A stretch of 42,424 nucleotides of DNA from Gemmataceae bacterium (GTDB taxonomy: Bacteria; Planctomycetota; Planctomycetia; Gemmatales; Gemmataceae): assembly GCA_022616435.1 (NCBI GenBank), contig JAKEET010000083.1:1-42424 (forward strand), read 5' to 3'. Positions 9,722 to 21,143 of the stretch are shown piece by piece. The stretch's first letter is position 1. Every line of letters starts with the position of its first letter. Under the pieces are notes generated by a model that did not search any database, was not told the origin of the DNA, and worked only from the letters and a program-made list of their open reading frames with translations. Position numbers and translations under genes: made by a program.

Positions 9722-9782
9722 TATGGCTTGCTGGATGGCCGAACCTCGACTCCCTCAATAGTCTTGTTGCGGGAGTCGACAC

Positions 9783-11603
9783 ATGCAACGAATATGGATC
9801 GGCCTGGTGGCGGGTGTGCTCGGCGCCCACGGCGCCGCGTCGGGACAGGAGCCGCGAGCCGAGATCACCCACGGCCCCATTCTCGGCCGGCTCGGCAGCC
9901 GCGAAGTCGGCGTCTGGATACGCACGGCGCAGCCCGGCAAGTTCGCGGTTCGCTACGGCGTCGCCGCCAACGCACTCGATCAAGTCTCGATGGGTGAAAC
10001 GCGCCTGGAGCGCGACAACACCGGCTGGGTCCACATCAAGGGCCTCGAGCCCGCGACCAAGTACTTCTACCGCGTCATCGGCAGCCGGCGCGAGGTCGAC
10101 GGCGCCTTCCGCACCCTTCCCGACTCCGCCGCGCTGCGCGACGACAAGCTGAACCCGCGCGGCCTGTTCAACTTCAGCTTCGAGTTCGCCTGCGGCAACA
10201 ACCAGAACCCCAAGCAAGGCCTGGGCGCCAACGGCCCGGCGTTCAAGACCATGCTCCGCGAACTGCACGACAAGATCGACTTCGCCATCCTCAACGGCGA
10301 TTGGCTCTACGAGGACGCGCGCGGCCACACCGTGAACGCCTGGCTCAAACAAGTCGGCCGAACCGAGAACGATGCCCCGCACAACGTGAAGATCGCGCCC
10401 ACGCTCGTCGGCGTCTGGGAGAACTACAAGGTCTACCTGGAGCGGGGCAAGAACCTGTCCGAATGGCATCGCCACGTGCCCAGCTTCTTCACGCTGGACG
10501 ATCACGAAATCCTGAATGACGTCTGGGGCGCCGGCCAGCCGGGCATCCGCGAGCGCCGGGCGGTGTTTCGCGACATCGGCGTCCGCGCCTGGCACGACTA
10601 TCTCGCCTGGAGCAACCCGGCCGGCTTTACGCAGGACATCCGCTTCGGCAAGGCCGAGCTGAAGAAGGGCAGCGATATCCTCGTCGATCCGGCGGCCGAC
10701 TTCACCAAGCTCGACCTCCAGCAGGTCGCCAACCTGCACGTGCACTGGGGCAAGCCGAGCGCGGGCGAAAACATCAACGCCCTCGACGACGAGCCGCCCG
10801 GCGATCCGAACGCGGGCGTCTTCGCCATTACGGAAGTCCTCGACAAGCATCGCCTGCGGATCAAGCCGCCGGCGTATGCCGACAGCGTGTCGAGCTACTC
10901 GATCGGCCGGCGCAACTACGTCAAGATGCGTGTCGCCAACTGCGATTTCTATCTGCTCGACACGCGCAGCCACCGCGACATGCACGACCTCGACGACCGC
11001 GGCAAGAAGGGCATTTCGATCCTGGGCCGGGAGCAAAAGGCCTGGCTCAAACAGGAGATGAAGAGCAGCGACGCCGATTTCTTCTTCGTGGTGTCGTCGG
11101 TCAACCTGATGGTGCCGCACGTCGGCGGCGGGGCGGTGCGGCCGCAGAACAAGGACGACTCCTGGACGGTGTTCCTCGAAGAGCGCGGCGAGATGATCGA
11201 TTTCTGGCGGGGGCTGGGCAAGCCGGTGCTGGTGCTGACCGGCGACCTGCACAACAGCTTCGCGGTGCGGATCGCGGACAACGTCTGGGAATTCGCGTCG
11301 GGGCCGCACAACTCGCAGAACCACCTCGTTGGCGACGAGGGCAATCGGCCGGCCAACGGGCCGTTCGATTCGTTCGGGACCAAATGCTTCATCCGCTGGT
11401 CGAGCTACTTCGCCAACGACGTGCCGCGCGAGGCGGCGCGGCAGCCGCTGTATTGCGTGGTGCAGGTGAACAACGTCTTCAACAACCCGCGCGCGATCGG
11501 GGGCACGCGCTGGCTGGCGTTTCCCAGGCCGCAGGTGATCTTCCAGTACTACGACGGCTTCACCGGGCGGCTGCAGTATGCGGAGACGGTGGTGGCGAGA
11601 TGA
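9783..11603 (+). CDS. PhoD-like alkaline phosphatase / metallophosphoesterase
   Basis: 606 residues with a short signal peptide (cleavage near GAASG-QE). An N-terminal fibronectin/Ig-like domain (about 25-115, THGPILGRLGSREVGVWIR to GAFRTLP) is typical of PhoD proteins. The metallophosphatase core follows: AILNGDWLYED at about 169-177, LDDHEILND at about 238-246, and VLTGDLHNSF near the end, supplying metal-binding Asp and His residues. An inserted stretch at about 290-370 (VDPAADFTKLDL... to RNYVKMRV) looks like an extra beta domain, and the protein is longer than many PhoD enzymes. It probably releases phosphate from phosphodiesters or monoesters in the periplasm. GGGAG lies eight bases before the ATG. 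Flanked on both sides by hairpins of the same family. Confidence 0.88.
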   Translation: MQRIWIGLVAGVLGAHGAASGQEPRAEITHGPILGRLGSREVGVWIRTAQPGKFAVRYGVAANALDQVSMGETRLERDNTGWVHIKGLEPATKYFYRVIGSRREVDGAFRTLPDSAALRDDKLNPRGLFNFSFEFACGNNQNPKQGLGANGPAFKTMLRELHDKIDFAILNGDWLYEDARGHTVNAWLKQVGRTENDAPHNVKIAPTLVGVWENYKVYLERGKNLSEWHRHVPSFFTLDDHEILNDVWGAGQPGIRERRAVFRDIGVRAWHDYLAWSNPAGFTQDIRFGKAELKKGSDILVDPAADFTKLDLQQVANLHVHWGKPSAGENINALDDEPPGDPNAGVFAITEVLDKHRLRIKPPAYADSVSSYSIGRRNYVKMRVANCDFYLLDTRSHRDMHDLDDRGKKGISILGREQKAWLKQEMKSSDADFFFVVSSVNLMVPHVGGGAVRPQNKDDSWTVFLEERGEMIDFWRGLGKPVLVLTGDLHNSFAVRIADNVWEFASGPHNSQNHLVGDEGNRPANGPFDSFGTKCFIRWSSYFANDVPREAARQPLYCVVQVNNVFNNPRAIGGTRWLAFPRPQVIFQYYDGFTGRLQYAETVVAR

Positions 11604-11608
11604 GGCTT

Positions 11609-11703
11609 AACCGCAGAGGACGCGGAGAGACGCAGAGAAGAGAGGGGAGTGGACATTCGTGACATCCGCAGTCCTCTCTTCTCTGCGTTCTCTGCGTTTG
11701 GTT
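11609..11703. repeat. Intergenic inverted repeat, AEDAE family, second copy
   Basis: The left arm starts AACCGCAGAGGACGCGGAG and the right arm ends CTCTGCGTTTGGTT. Inner arms (ACGCAGAGAAGAGAGG and its complement) pair without mismatch. It fills the gap between two convergent genes and could terminate both transcripts. Confidence 0.88.
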
Positions 11704-11706
11704 TTC

Positions 11707-13992
11707 TTACGGTTGGCTTCTTACGGAATCCACCAGCATCCGCAGCGCCCGGTTCTCCAGCTCCCGCCCCTTGATCTTGGCATCGTTCCAGCTCACGATC
11801 AGGTCGCGGCTGGGGATGACGACCATGGCGCGGACGCCGCCGTGGCCCAGGGCGGCGAACGCATCCAGCGGCACATCAGGCCAGTGGCGCTTGCCGGCGC
11901 GGTCGACGCCGTTGGTCCACCAGGCGAAGCTGTAGCTGCCCAGGTGATCCGTCTGGTTGTTGCCGCCGCCGATCGAGCGCTGGCCGGCGATCATGTCCGC
12001 CTTGTTCCCCTGGGTTCGTGGAATCGAGTTGGGCAACGGACTGCTGACCGCCATCTCCGCCAGCTTCGCATCGAGGAGCTGCTTGCCGTTCCACGTCCCC
12101 TTGTGCAGATACAGCATTCCGAACCGGCAGAAATCGCGGACGGAGATCGCCAGCCGGCCCGGACGATTCTTGGGACCGAACGCCAGGAACGTCGGGTTGT
12201 CCTCGCACTGGAGCAAGTCGGTGAGCCTGGCGTGGAGCACGTCCGCGTCCATCCTGGCGTAGCTGGTCTTGTAGGCCTTCAGAAACAGCGTGTCGAAGAA
12301 CAGCGCCATGTTGTAATCGCTGTAGTCGTACGCGGCGCCGGGAGGTTCCTCGACGCCGTAGCACGACGTCTGGCAAGCCAGGTGACGCCAGGTGATCTTC
12401 CGGTCCTTGAAGCCCAGATCGGCATTGAGATCGTTGAGACGCGATTCCCACTGTGACACCGGCTCGTCAATGCTCTTGAGGATTCCCCGACTCTCCCCTC
12501 GCCCCTCCGGAGGAGAGGGGCCGGGGGTGAGGGGGTCGAGCAGCATGAGCAGGAAGTGGACCAGCCACGGCTTGAACGCCGAGGCCACGTCGGCGCGCCT
12601 GGCGATGTCGCCCCACGAATAAACGAGATGACCGCCGCGCACGACACAGCCGCGGCCGCCGACGAAGTCGCGGAAGGCGTCGAGCTTCGCGGCATCCAGT
12701 CCCGCTGGTTCAGGCGTCCGCGTCGCCCACTCCTTCCCGGGAAAGACGCTCCGCTGGGCGTCTTCTCTGCGTGTCTCCGCGTCCTCATCGTTAGCACCGT
12801 CATCCCGACAGGCGCGCCGACCCCGCTGGGCGTCTTCTCTGCGTGTCTCCGCGTCCTCCGCGGTTGGCGCTTCATTCGTGATCTCGCCGAGCAGCCGAAA
12901 GAAGCCCCGCTTGCGTCCGCTCATCGCGCCCCAGTTGACCGGCACGCTCTGATAGCCCTCGTCGAAACCTTCGCCCTTCATGCGGAAATCGAAGTAGCCC
13001 CACGAGGCATATTCGCTCACGGCCGCGACGAAGTTGTTCCTGGGCTTGTCGAAATCGAAATGGTCGTCTTCGTTGAAGAGGATCGGCATCGGATGGTAGC
13101 CGGGGACCTTGCGGGTCAGCCGCACCATCTCGGCGATGCGGGCCGGGTCCTTGACGCCGTTGCCGTGCAGCAGCAGGAAGTCGGAGGCGCGGACGACGTT
13201 CTCCTTCGGAATAGTTCCGCCGCCGTAGCTGGTGCCGGCGAGGAAGCGCCGGCCGCCGCGGGTCCGACTCCTGACGCGCTCGATCAGCTCGTGGACGCGC
13301 TGGGGCTTGAGGATGCCGTGGTCGTAGCGGACGTTGCACTCGTTGTTGACCTCGATGAGCACGTTGCGATAGCCCTTGTCGAACAGCCAGTCGAGCGCGT
13401 TGTCCAGGCCGCGCTGGACCGCGGCTTGATCCTTGAGACGCTCATCCTGGCCGAAGTAGAAGATTCCCAGGATGACGACCATGCCGAGCTCGTCCGCCTT
13501 GTCGAGCACGCGCTCGAGGCGGTTCATGTAGTCGGGCCGGAGGCTGCCGTCTTCTTTCAGTGCGGAGTTGTGCCAGGGCTGCTTCTGCGAGTAACCTTGC
13601 GGGCTGCCGCCTTGCAGGTTCAGGGTCATGGCGAGCAGGCCGTGCTTGCGCCAGGTGGGCATGGCGGCGATGAACTCGCGGGTGTTGCGTTCGGCATCCC
13701 ACTTCTTGGCGTCGGGATAGGCCCACAACTTCACCGTCTCCGGATTCAAGTCATCGAAGATCGCCTGCACCATCCGGCTGTTGAACAGCAGGCCCTCGAT
13801 CTTCTTTCCCTTCCAGGTGCGGCCCTTGTAGGTCGGCGCGCCGTCGATGTGGAACATGTCGCCATGGATGGTCACCGTGGTCTTTCGCGGCGGCGATTTC
13901 GGTTGCTGGGCGCGGAGTTCCGTCCCGGTCAACGCGCCGGCCAGAGCGATGACGCCAATCATGTGGACAACGCGATGCGGCGAGAACGACAT
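11707..13992 (-). CDS. Fusion of a glycosidase-like TIM barrel and a serine hydrolase, joined by repeat-derived sequence
   Basis: 761 residues from the ATG at 13992 (AAGGAG seven bases upstream). Residues 1-30 are a signal peptide. Residues about 35-372 resemble a GH5/GH-A-type (cellulase-like) barrel: VNNECN carries Glu218 as candidate acid/base, and LFNEDDH carries Glu308 as candidate nucleophile. Residues 379-414 are two copies of a repeat-encoded peptide (AEDAETRREDAQR type). Residues about 420-761 are a beta-lactamase-family hydrolase with SAFK at 471-474 and YSD at 557-559. Soon after SAFK a second repeat peptide (PLTPGPSPPEGRGE) is inserted. The second half has no signal of its own. 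It is probably co-transcribed with the epimerase gene 34 bases upstream. Fusion may be recent; activity of the second half is doubtful. Confidence 0.8.
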   Translation of the reverse strand: MSFSPHRVVHMIGVIALAGALTGTELRAQQPKSPPRKTTVTIHGDMFHIDGAPTYKGRTWKGKKIEGLLFNSRMVQAIFDDLNPETVKLWAYPDAKKWDAERNTREFIAAMPTWRKHGLLAMTLNLQGGSPQGYSQKQPWHNSALKEDGSLRPDYMNRLERVLDKADELGMVVILGIFYFGQDERLKDQAAVQRGLDNALDWLFDKGYRNVLIEVNNECNVRYDHGILKPQRVHELIERVRSRTRGGRRFLAGTSYGGGTIPKENVVRASDFLLLHGNGVKDPARIAEMVRLTRKVPGYHPMPILFNEDDHFDFDKPRNNFVAAVSEYASWGYFDFRMKGEGFDEGYQSVPVNWGAMSGRKRGFFRLLGEITNEAPTAEDAETRREDAQRGRRACRDDGANDEDAETRREDAQRSVFPGKEWATRTPEPAGLDAAKLDAFRDFVGGRGCVVRGGHLVYSWGDIARRADVASAFKPWLVHFLLMLLDPLTPGPSPPEGRGESRGILKSIDEPVSQWESRLNDLNADLGFKDRKITWRHLACQTSCYGVEEPPGAAYDYSDYNMALFFDTLFLKAYKTSYARMDADVLHARLTDLLQCEDNPTFLAFGPKNRPGRLAISVRDFCRFGMLYLHKGTWNGKQLLDAKLAEMAVSSPLPNSIPRTQGNKADMIAGQRSIGGGNNQTDHLGSYSFAWWTNGVDRAGKRHWPDVPLDAFAALGHGGVRAMVVIPSRDLIVSWNDAKIKGRELENRALRMLVDSVRSQP
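12493..12534 (-). repeat. In-frame 42-bp PLTPGPSP-type element inside the serine hydrolase half
   Basis: Encodes PLTPGPSPPEGRGE on the minus strand. CCCCTC and GAGGGG runs make it self-complementary (a CCTCCGGAGG core). It splits the helix after the SAFK motif. Related insertions lie at 25999-26037 and 33846-33887. Confidence 0.85.
12751..12858 (-). repeat. Two identical 36-bp direct repeats inside the fusion gene
   Basis: 12751-12786 and 12823-12858 are identical over 36 bases and start exactly 72 bases (24 codons) apart. They translate as the same peptide (EDAETRREDAQR). The sequence belongs to the family of the intergenic hairpins at 9645 and 11609. Confidence 0.93.
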
Positions 13993-14026
13993 CGATCGCT
14001 CCTTGGTTGTGCGGTTCAACAGAGAT

Positions 14027-14797
14027 TCACCTGGTGACGTCATCCTGCGGCTGATAGCCGAGGATCCGGCGCGTGCTTTCCAGGTCCCACGCCATGCCGT
14101 AGTTCGCCGACATGCCGTTGACAATGACGAATCGGCCCGGCAGTTCCGCGAGGAGGCAGCGTTCCATGAGATGGCAGAAATCGCGGTCGGACAGCCACAT
14201 GAGGCGGAACCACGCGCCGCGCTCGCGCGGCAGGTTGGCCGGCACGTTGGCGCCGCCGCGCCACACCCAGCCGATCCGTACGGCGATGACTTCCAGGCCA
14301 CGGGCTTCGGCGCAGCACTTTCCGAGTCGCTCGCCGAACAGCTTGGCGGCGCCATACGCGGCGCTGTTCCTGGGCTGGCCGTCCACCACATAGCGAAGGC
14401 CCGGCCGCGGCGGCAGCTCCGGCGTGAGGCGGACGCCCGGCTCATCCTGGTACCCGCCCATGACGTGGTTGGAGCTGGCGAACACGAAGCGCCGCGCGCC
14501 ACCCTCGATTGCCGCCTGATAGACATTGATCAGGGCATCGACATTGGGGCCGACGAGTTCGTGCCAGGAGCGATACGCCTCCGGATCGGCCGCGAAGTGG
14601 ACAACGGTGTCGACGCCCGTGAATAAGTCGGCCCAGCCGGCGCTCCACCGGGCAAGATCGCCAACAACGACATCGGGGTCGCCGCGCGCGTCGCGGTCCA
14701 GGAGACGCAGGGGGAATCGCCCTTGCAGATGGTCGCGCAGCTTCCGGCCCAGGTTGCCGGACGCGCCGGTGATGAGCACGGTTCGCAATGGTTCCAT
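14027..14797 (-). CDS. NAD-dependent epimerase/dehydratase (uronate-dehydrogenase-like extended SDR)
   Basis: 256 residues. The N-terminal Rossmann motif is GASGNLG at 11-17. The catalytic Tyr-x3-Lys is YGAAK at 148-152, with the active-site Ser in FASSNHVMG (around 108-109). The SSNH block and short length (about 260) resemble uronate dehydrogenases and short NAD-dependent epimerases acting on hexuronates or sugar nucleotides. It is cytoplasmic, with no signal. The start at 14797 is chosen because GGTGA stands about eight bases upstream and the glycine motif then lies at the usual distance; an earlier in-frame ATG at 14818 exists. It is the first gene of a two-gene minus-strand unit with the glycosidase-like fusion. 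Substrate unproven. Confidence 0.88.
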   Translation of the reverse strand: MEPLRTVLITGASGNLGRKLRDHLQGRFPLRLLDRDARGDPDVVVGDLARWSAGWADLFTGVDTVVHFAADPEAYRSWHELVGPNVDALINVYQAAIEGGARRFVFASSNHVMGGYQDEPGVRLTPELPPRPGLRYVVDGQPRNSAAYGAAKLFGERLGKCCAEARGLEVIAVRIGWVWRGGANVPANLPRERGAWFRLMWLSDRDFCHLMERCLLAELPGRFVIVNGMSANYGMAWDLESTRRILGYQPQDDVTR

Positions 14798-14864
14798 GAT
14801 TGATTCACCGCTGAGCATCGGCTAGATTACGAGTGCCACATCGAACCCGCCGCGGGGTGATTAT

Positions 14865-16639
14865 ATGAACGCGACACGATGCCTGTTCGCCGCCTGTTTT
14901 GCCTCTCTGGCGCTGGCCAACGGCGCCGTCCACGCCGGCGACAAGCCCGACCGCCCGAACATCGTTGTCATCCTGAGCGACGATCAAGGTTGGGGCGATC
15001 TGAGCGCGAGCGGCAACAAGAACCTCAGCACGCCCAACCTCGACGCGCTGGCCCGCAGCGGGGCAAGCTTCGAGCGCTTCTACGTGCAACCGGTCTGTTC
15101 GCCGACGCGGGCGGAGTTCCTCACGGGCCGCTACCATCCGCGGACGGGAGTGCGCAGCGTCACCACCGGCCTCGAACGCATGAACCTGGGCGAGATCACC
15201 ATCGCCCAGCTCTTGCGGGCCCTCGGCTACCGGACCGGCGCCTTCGGCAAGTGGCACAACGGCAGCCAGTGGCCATATCATCCCAACGCCCGCGGCTTCG
15301 AGGAGTACTACGGGTTCACGTCCGGGCATTGGGGCGAGTACTTCGATCCGCCGCTGGAGCGCAACGGCAAGCCGGTGCGCGGCAACGGCTACATCGCCGA
15401 CGATTTCACCGACAAGGCCGTCGACTTCATCGCGCAACATCGGGCCGAGCCGTTCTTCTGTTACGTCGCCTACAACACGCCCCATTCCCCGTTCTGCGTG
15501 CCGGATGAGGATTGGAACCGCTTCAAGGACCGACCGATCGGGCAACGCGCCGACGACGTCAAGAAGGAGGATCTGAACGTCACGCGCTGCGCCCTGGCGA
15601 TGTGCGAGAACCTCGATCGCAACGTGGGGCGAATCCTGGCGAAGCTCGACGAGCTGAAACTGGCGGAGAACACCATCGTCATCTTCTTCTGCGACAACGG
15701 CCCCAACAGCTTTCGCTGGAACGGCGGCATGCGCGGCCGCAAGGGCTCGACCGACGAAGGCGGCGTGCGTTCGCCGTGCTTTGTCCGCTGGCCCGTCAAG
15801 ATCGCCGCGGGCACGGTGATCCCGCAGATTGCCGGCGCGATCGATCTGCTGCCGACCCTGGCCGCCGCCACCAAGGCGCCGCTGCCGAAAGGGAAGTCGC
15901 TCGACGGCCGCAACCTGTTGCCGCTGTTGTTGCGCGAGCGCGTGGACTGGCCGGACCGCCGGATCTTCGCCACCTTCGGCGGCAAGATTTCGGTGCGCAC
16001 CCAACAGCACCGCCTGGACGCCAGCGGCCGGCTCTACGACATGGTCGCCGATCCGGGCCAGTCGGTAGACATCGCGGACAAGCGCCCGGACGTGGCGCGG
16101 GAACTTCGCCAGGCAGTCGCCGACTTCCGCAATGACGTGCTTCCCGGAAAGAAGGATGATCGGCCGTTTCCCGTCGGCTTTGTCGAATTCCCCATGACGC
16201 CGCTGCCGGCGCGAGATGGGATCGGGCACGGCGGCGTCCGTCGCAGCGCCGGCGCGCCGAACTGCTCTTACTTCACTAGCTGGAAAAGCAAGGACGACGC
16301 GATCACCTGGGACATCGACGTACACACGCCGGGAGTCTATCGCGTGGAAATCGATTACACCTGCGCGGCCAAGGATGTCGGTTCCACTGTCGAGCTTCGG
16401 CACGGCGAAGCGAAGTCGGTGGGCAAGGTGACCGAGGCGTGGGACCCCGTGCTGCTCGACCAGCAGGATCGAGTGCCGAGAAAGGGCGAATCGTACCTGA
16501 AGGAGTTCCGCAAGCTAACGCTGTCGCCGATCGCGCTGGGCAAAGGGCGCGGCCCGTTGACGCTGCGGGCGCTGGCGATTCCAGGGCAGCACGTGATGGA
16601 CGTGCGTGCCGTGACCTTGACGTTGATCGAGAACAAGTG

Positions 16640-16640
<1 letters not shown>
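14865..16640 (+). CDS. Secreted type I sulfatase with C-terminal beta-sandwich extension
   Basis: 591 residues. The signal peptide ends near AVHAG-D. The metal site is VILSDDQGWGD (Asp39, Asp40). The formylglycine motif CSPTR is at 78-82, and FFCDNGPNSF supplies later metal ligands. The sulfatase domain ends near residue 430. An extra 140 or so residues follow (GGVRRSAGAPNCSYFTSW to VTLTLIENK) that look like an all-beta domain, perhaps a carbohydrate-binding or stabilising module: ITWDIDVHTPGVYRVEIDYTC is a typical jelly-roll strand pattern. The start has GGGGTG six bases upstream. The stop shares one base with the ATG of the next gene (TGATG), so the two are translationally coupled. Extracellular or periplasmic; substrate unknown. 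Confidence 0.93.
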
Positions 16641-19408
<2,768 letters not shown>

Positions 19409-19456
19409 CAAGGCCGCTCATGAACGCTGAAAAGGGGGCAGACACGCTCGGCGTTT

Positions 19457-19550
19457 CGCCCCGGTTCGCAGAACCGGGGCGGACAGGCGGTTGGCAGCGG
19501 ATGAATCGCGAGCTCGGGATGCTCTCCGCCCCGGTTCTTCGAACCGGGGC
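19457..19550. repeat. Pair of GC-rich hairpins (CCCCGGTTC/GAACCGGGG)
   Basis: Hairpin A has an 11-bp perfect stem (19457-19467 with 19471-19481) and a 3-base loop. Hairpin B has a 10-bp perfect stem (19528-19537 with 19541-19550) and a 3-base loop. The stems are nearly the same sequence, 60-odd bases apart. They sit between the DUF1553 and DUF1501 genes. No T-run follows either, so a simple rho-independent terminator is unlikely; processing or mRNA stability between the two genes is possible. Confidence 0.9.
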
Positions 19551-19599
19551 TAAACAGGGCTAAACAGTCGGTCCCCGGTTTCTTGGTCGCGGAGAAGTC

Positions 19600-21021
19600 A
19601 TGCACACTCGACGCGATTTTCTCTACGGTCTCGGCGCATCTCTCGGCGCCGTGGCCTTCAACGCCATCCTGCAAGCCGACGAGCGCCGCCAGCCGCTGGC
19701 CGCCAGGCCCGGCCATCATCCCGCCCGGGCCCGGGCGTGCATCTTTCTCTTCATGGAAGGCGGGCCGAGCCATATCGACACCTTCGATCCCAAGCCGGAG
19801 CTGCGCCGCCGCCACATGACCGAGTTCCAGCGCGCCGACCGTTTCGCCTCGGCCATGGCCAGCGGGCGGCGTTACTACGTGCAGAGTCCGTTCCGCTTCG
19901 CGCGTCACGGCCAGTCGGGCCAATGGCTGTGCGAGCATTTCCAGCACCTGGCGCGGCATGCCGATGACCTGTGCGTGTTCAAGGGCTGCCAGGTCGATTC
20001 GATCGACCATCCGACGGCGTGTTATCAGTTGAACACCGGCAACCGCTTCGGCGGCGATCCCGCGCTCGGCGCCTGGACCGTGTATGGGCTGGGGACGGTG
20101 AATCAGAATCTGCCGGCCTTCGTCGTGCTGCCCGAAGGCGCCTATCCGCAGGGGGGGGCGGCCAACTGGTCCAACGGCTTCTTGCCGGCGTTCTACCAGG
20201 GGACGCCGCTGCGGCCGGCCGGCTCGCCGTTGCTCGATCTCACGCCGCCGCCGGGTGTGACGCGCGCGGCGCAGCGGGCCAACCTCGACTTGCTCGCCCG
20301 TCTCAACCAGCAGGATCGCGAGCGCCATCCGCACCAGGCCGATCTGGCGGCACGGATGGCGTCCTATGAGCTCGCGTTTCGCATGCAAGCGGAGGTGCCG
20401 AGCCTTCTCGACCTGAGCCGCGAGACCACGGCCACGCGCCGGCGTTACGGGCTCGATCAGCGCGCGACGGAAAGTTTTGGACGGCGTTGCCTGCTGGCCC
20501 GCAAGCTTGTCGAGAGCGGCGTTCGCTTCGTGCAGATCTTCGAAGGCGGCTGGGATTCGCACGACTACCTGGAACGCGCCCACACCGCCCGCATCCGCGC
20601 CGTCGACCAGCCGATCGCCGCGCTGCTCGGCGACCTGAAGGAGCGCGGGCTGCTCGACAGCACGCTGGTCGTGTGGGCCGGCGAGTTTGGCCGCTCGCCC
20701 GACAACGGCATCCGCGGCGGCAGCCACGTCGTCGGCCGCGATCACAACGCCAGGGCCATGGCCGTCTGGCTGGCCGGCGGCGGCGTCCGGGCCGGGCACA
20801 CGATCGGCGCCACCGACGAGCTCGGCCACGAAGCCGTGGAATGCGTCCACCACGTCCGCGATTTGCACGTCACGCTGCTGCATCTCTTGGGGCTGGAAGA
20901 CAATCGCCTGACCTATTTCCACGAAGGCCGCTGGAAACAGTTGAGCCAGATCGGCGGCCGGGTGATCGGGGAGCTGGCCGCGAATCAACGCGGACCGCGA
21001 ATCAACGCTGATGAACGCTAA
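19600..21021 (+). CDS. DUF1501 protein (Tat-exported, sulfatase-like fold)
   Basis: 473 residues. TRRDFLYGLGASLGAVAF is a twin-arginine signal. DUF1501 blocks: ACIFLFMEGGPSHIDTFDPKPE after the signal, GGWDSHDYL in the middle, LVVWAGEFGRSPDNG and GRDHN towards the end, then a final HLLGLEDNRLTYFHEGR. The family belongs to the alkaline phosphatase-like superfamily, but its catalytic role is not known. It pairs with the PSD1/DUF1553 gene just upstream. GGAGAAG lies just before the ATG. The last residues (RGPRINADER) are encoded by the left arm of an inverted repeat that also ends the convergent gene, so the native C-terminus probably lay near QRG. Confidence 0.93.
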   Translation: MHTRRDFLYGLGASLGAVAFNAILQADERRQPLAARPGHHPARARACIFLFMEGGPSHIDTFDPKPELRRRHMTEFQRADRFASAMASGRRYYVQSPFRFARHGQSGQWLCEHFQHLARHADDLCVFKGCQVDSIDHPTACYQLNTGNRFGGDPALGAWTVYGLGTVNQNLPAFVVLPEGAYPQGGAANWSNGFLPAFYQGTPLRPAGSPLLDLTPPPGVTRAAQRANLDLLARLNQQDRERHPHQADLAARMASYELAFRMQAEVPSLLDLSRETTATRRRYGLDQRATESFGRRCLLARKLVESGVRFVQIFEGGWDSHDYLERAHTARIRAVDQPIAALLGDLKERGLLDSTLVVWAGEFGRSPDNGIRGGSHVVGRDHNARAMAVWLAGGGVRAGHTIGATDELGHEAVECVHHVRDLHVTLLHLLGLEDNRLTYFHEGRWKQLSQIGGRVIGELAANQRGPRINADER

Positions 21022-21143
21022 TAGGTTGCATTCCGAACAGGCATCCAGCTTCTTTGAGTCTCTTGATCGCACGGCCGAGTGACATGTCACTCGTGTCCCA
21101 TGTCACGAATTCATGAGCGTTCATCAGCGTTCATTCGCGGTCC
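20992..21143. repeat. Inverted repeat that ends two convergent genes
   Basis: Arms 20992-21019 and 21116-21143 pair over 28 bases with one mismatch. The left arm encodes the last residues of the DUF1501 protein; the right arm encodes the last residues of the dipeptidase on the other strand. Both are read as a Pro-Arg-[Ile/Met]-Asn-Ala-Asp-Glu-Arg tail. Between the arms is a perfect 16-base palindrome GAGTGACATGTCACTC at 21077-21092. Confidence 0.93.

Noticed and set aside
12751..12858. CRISPR array
   Set aside because: There are only two 36-base copies with one spacer. They are in frame inside a gene and of a family seen elsewhere as hairpins, and no cas gene is present.
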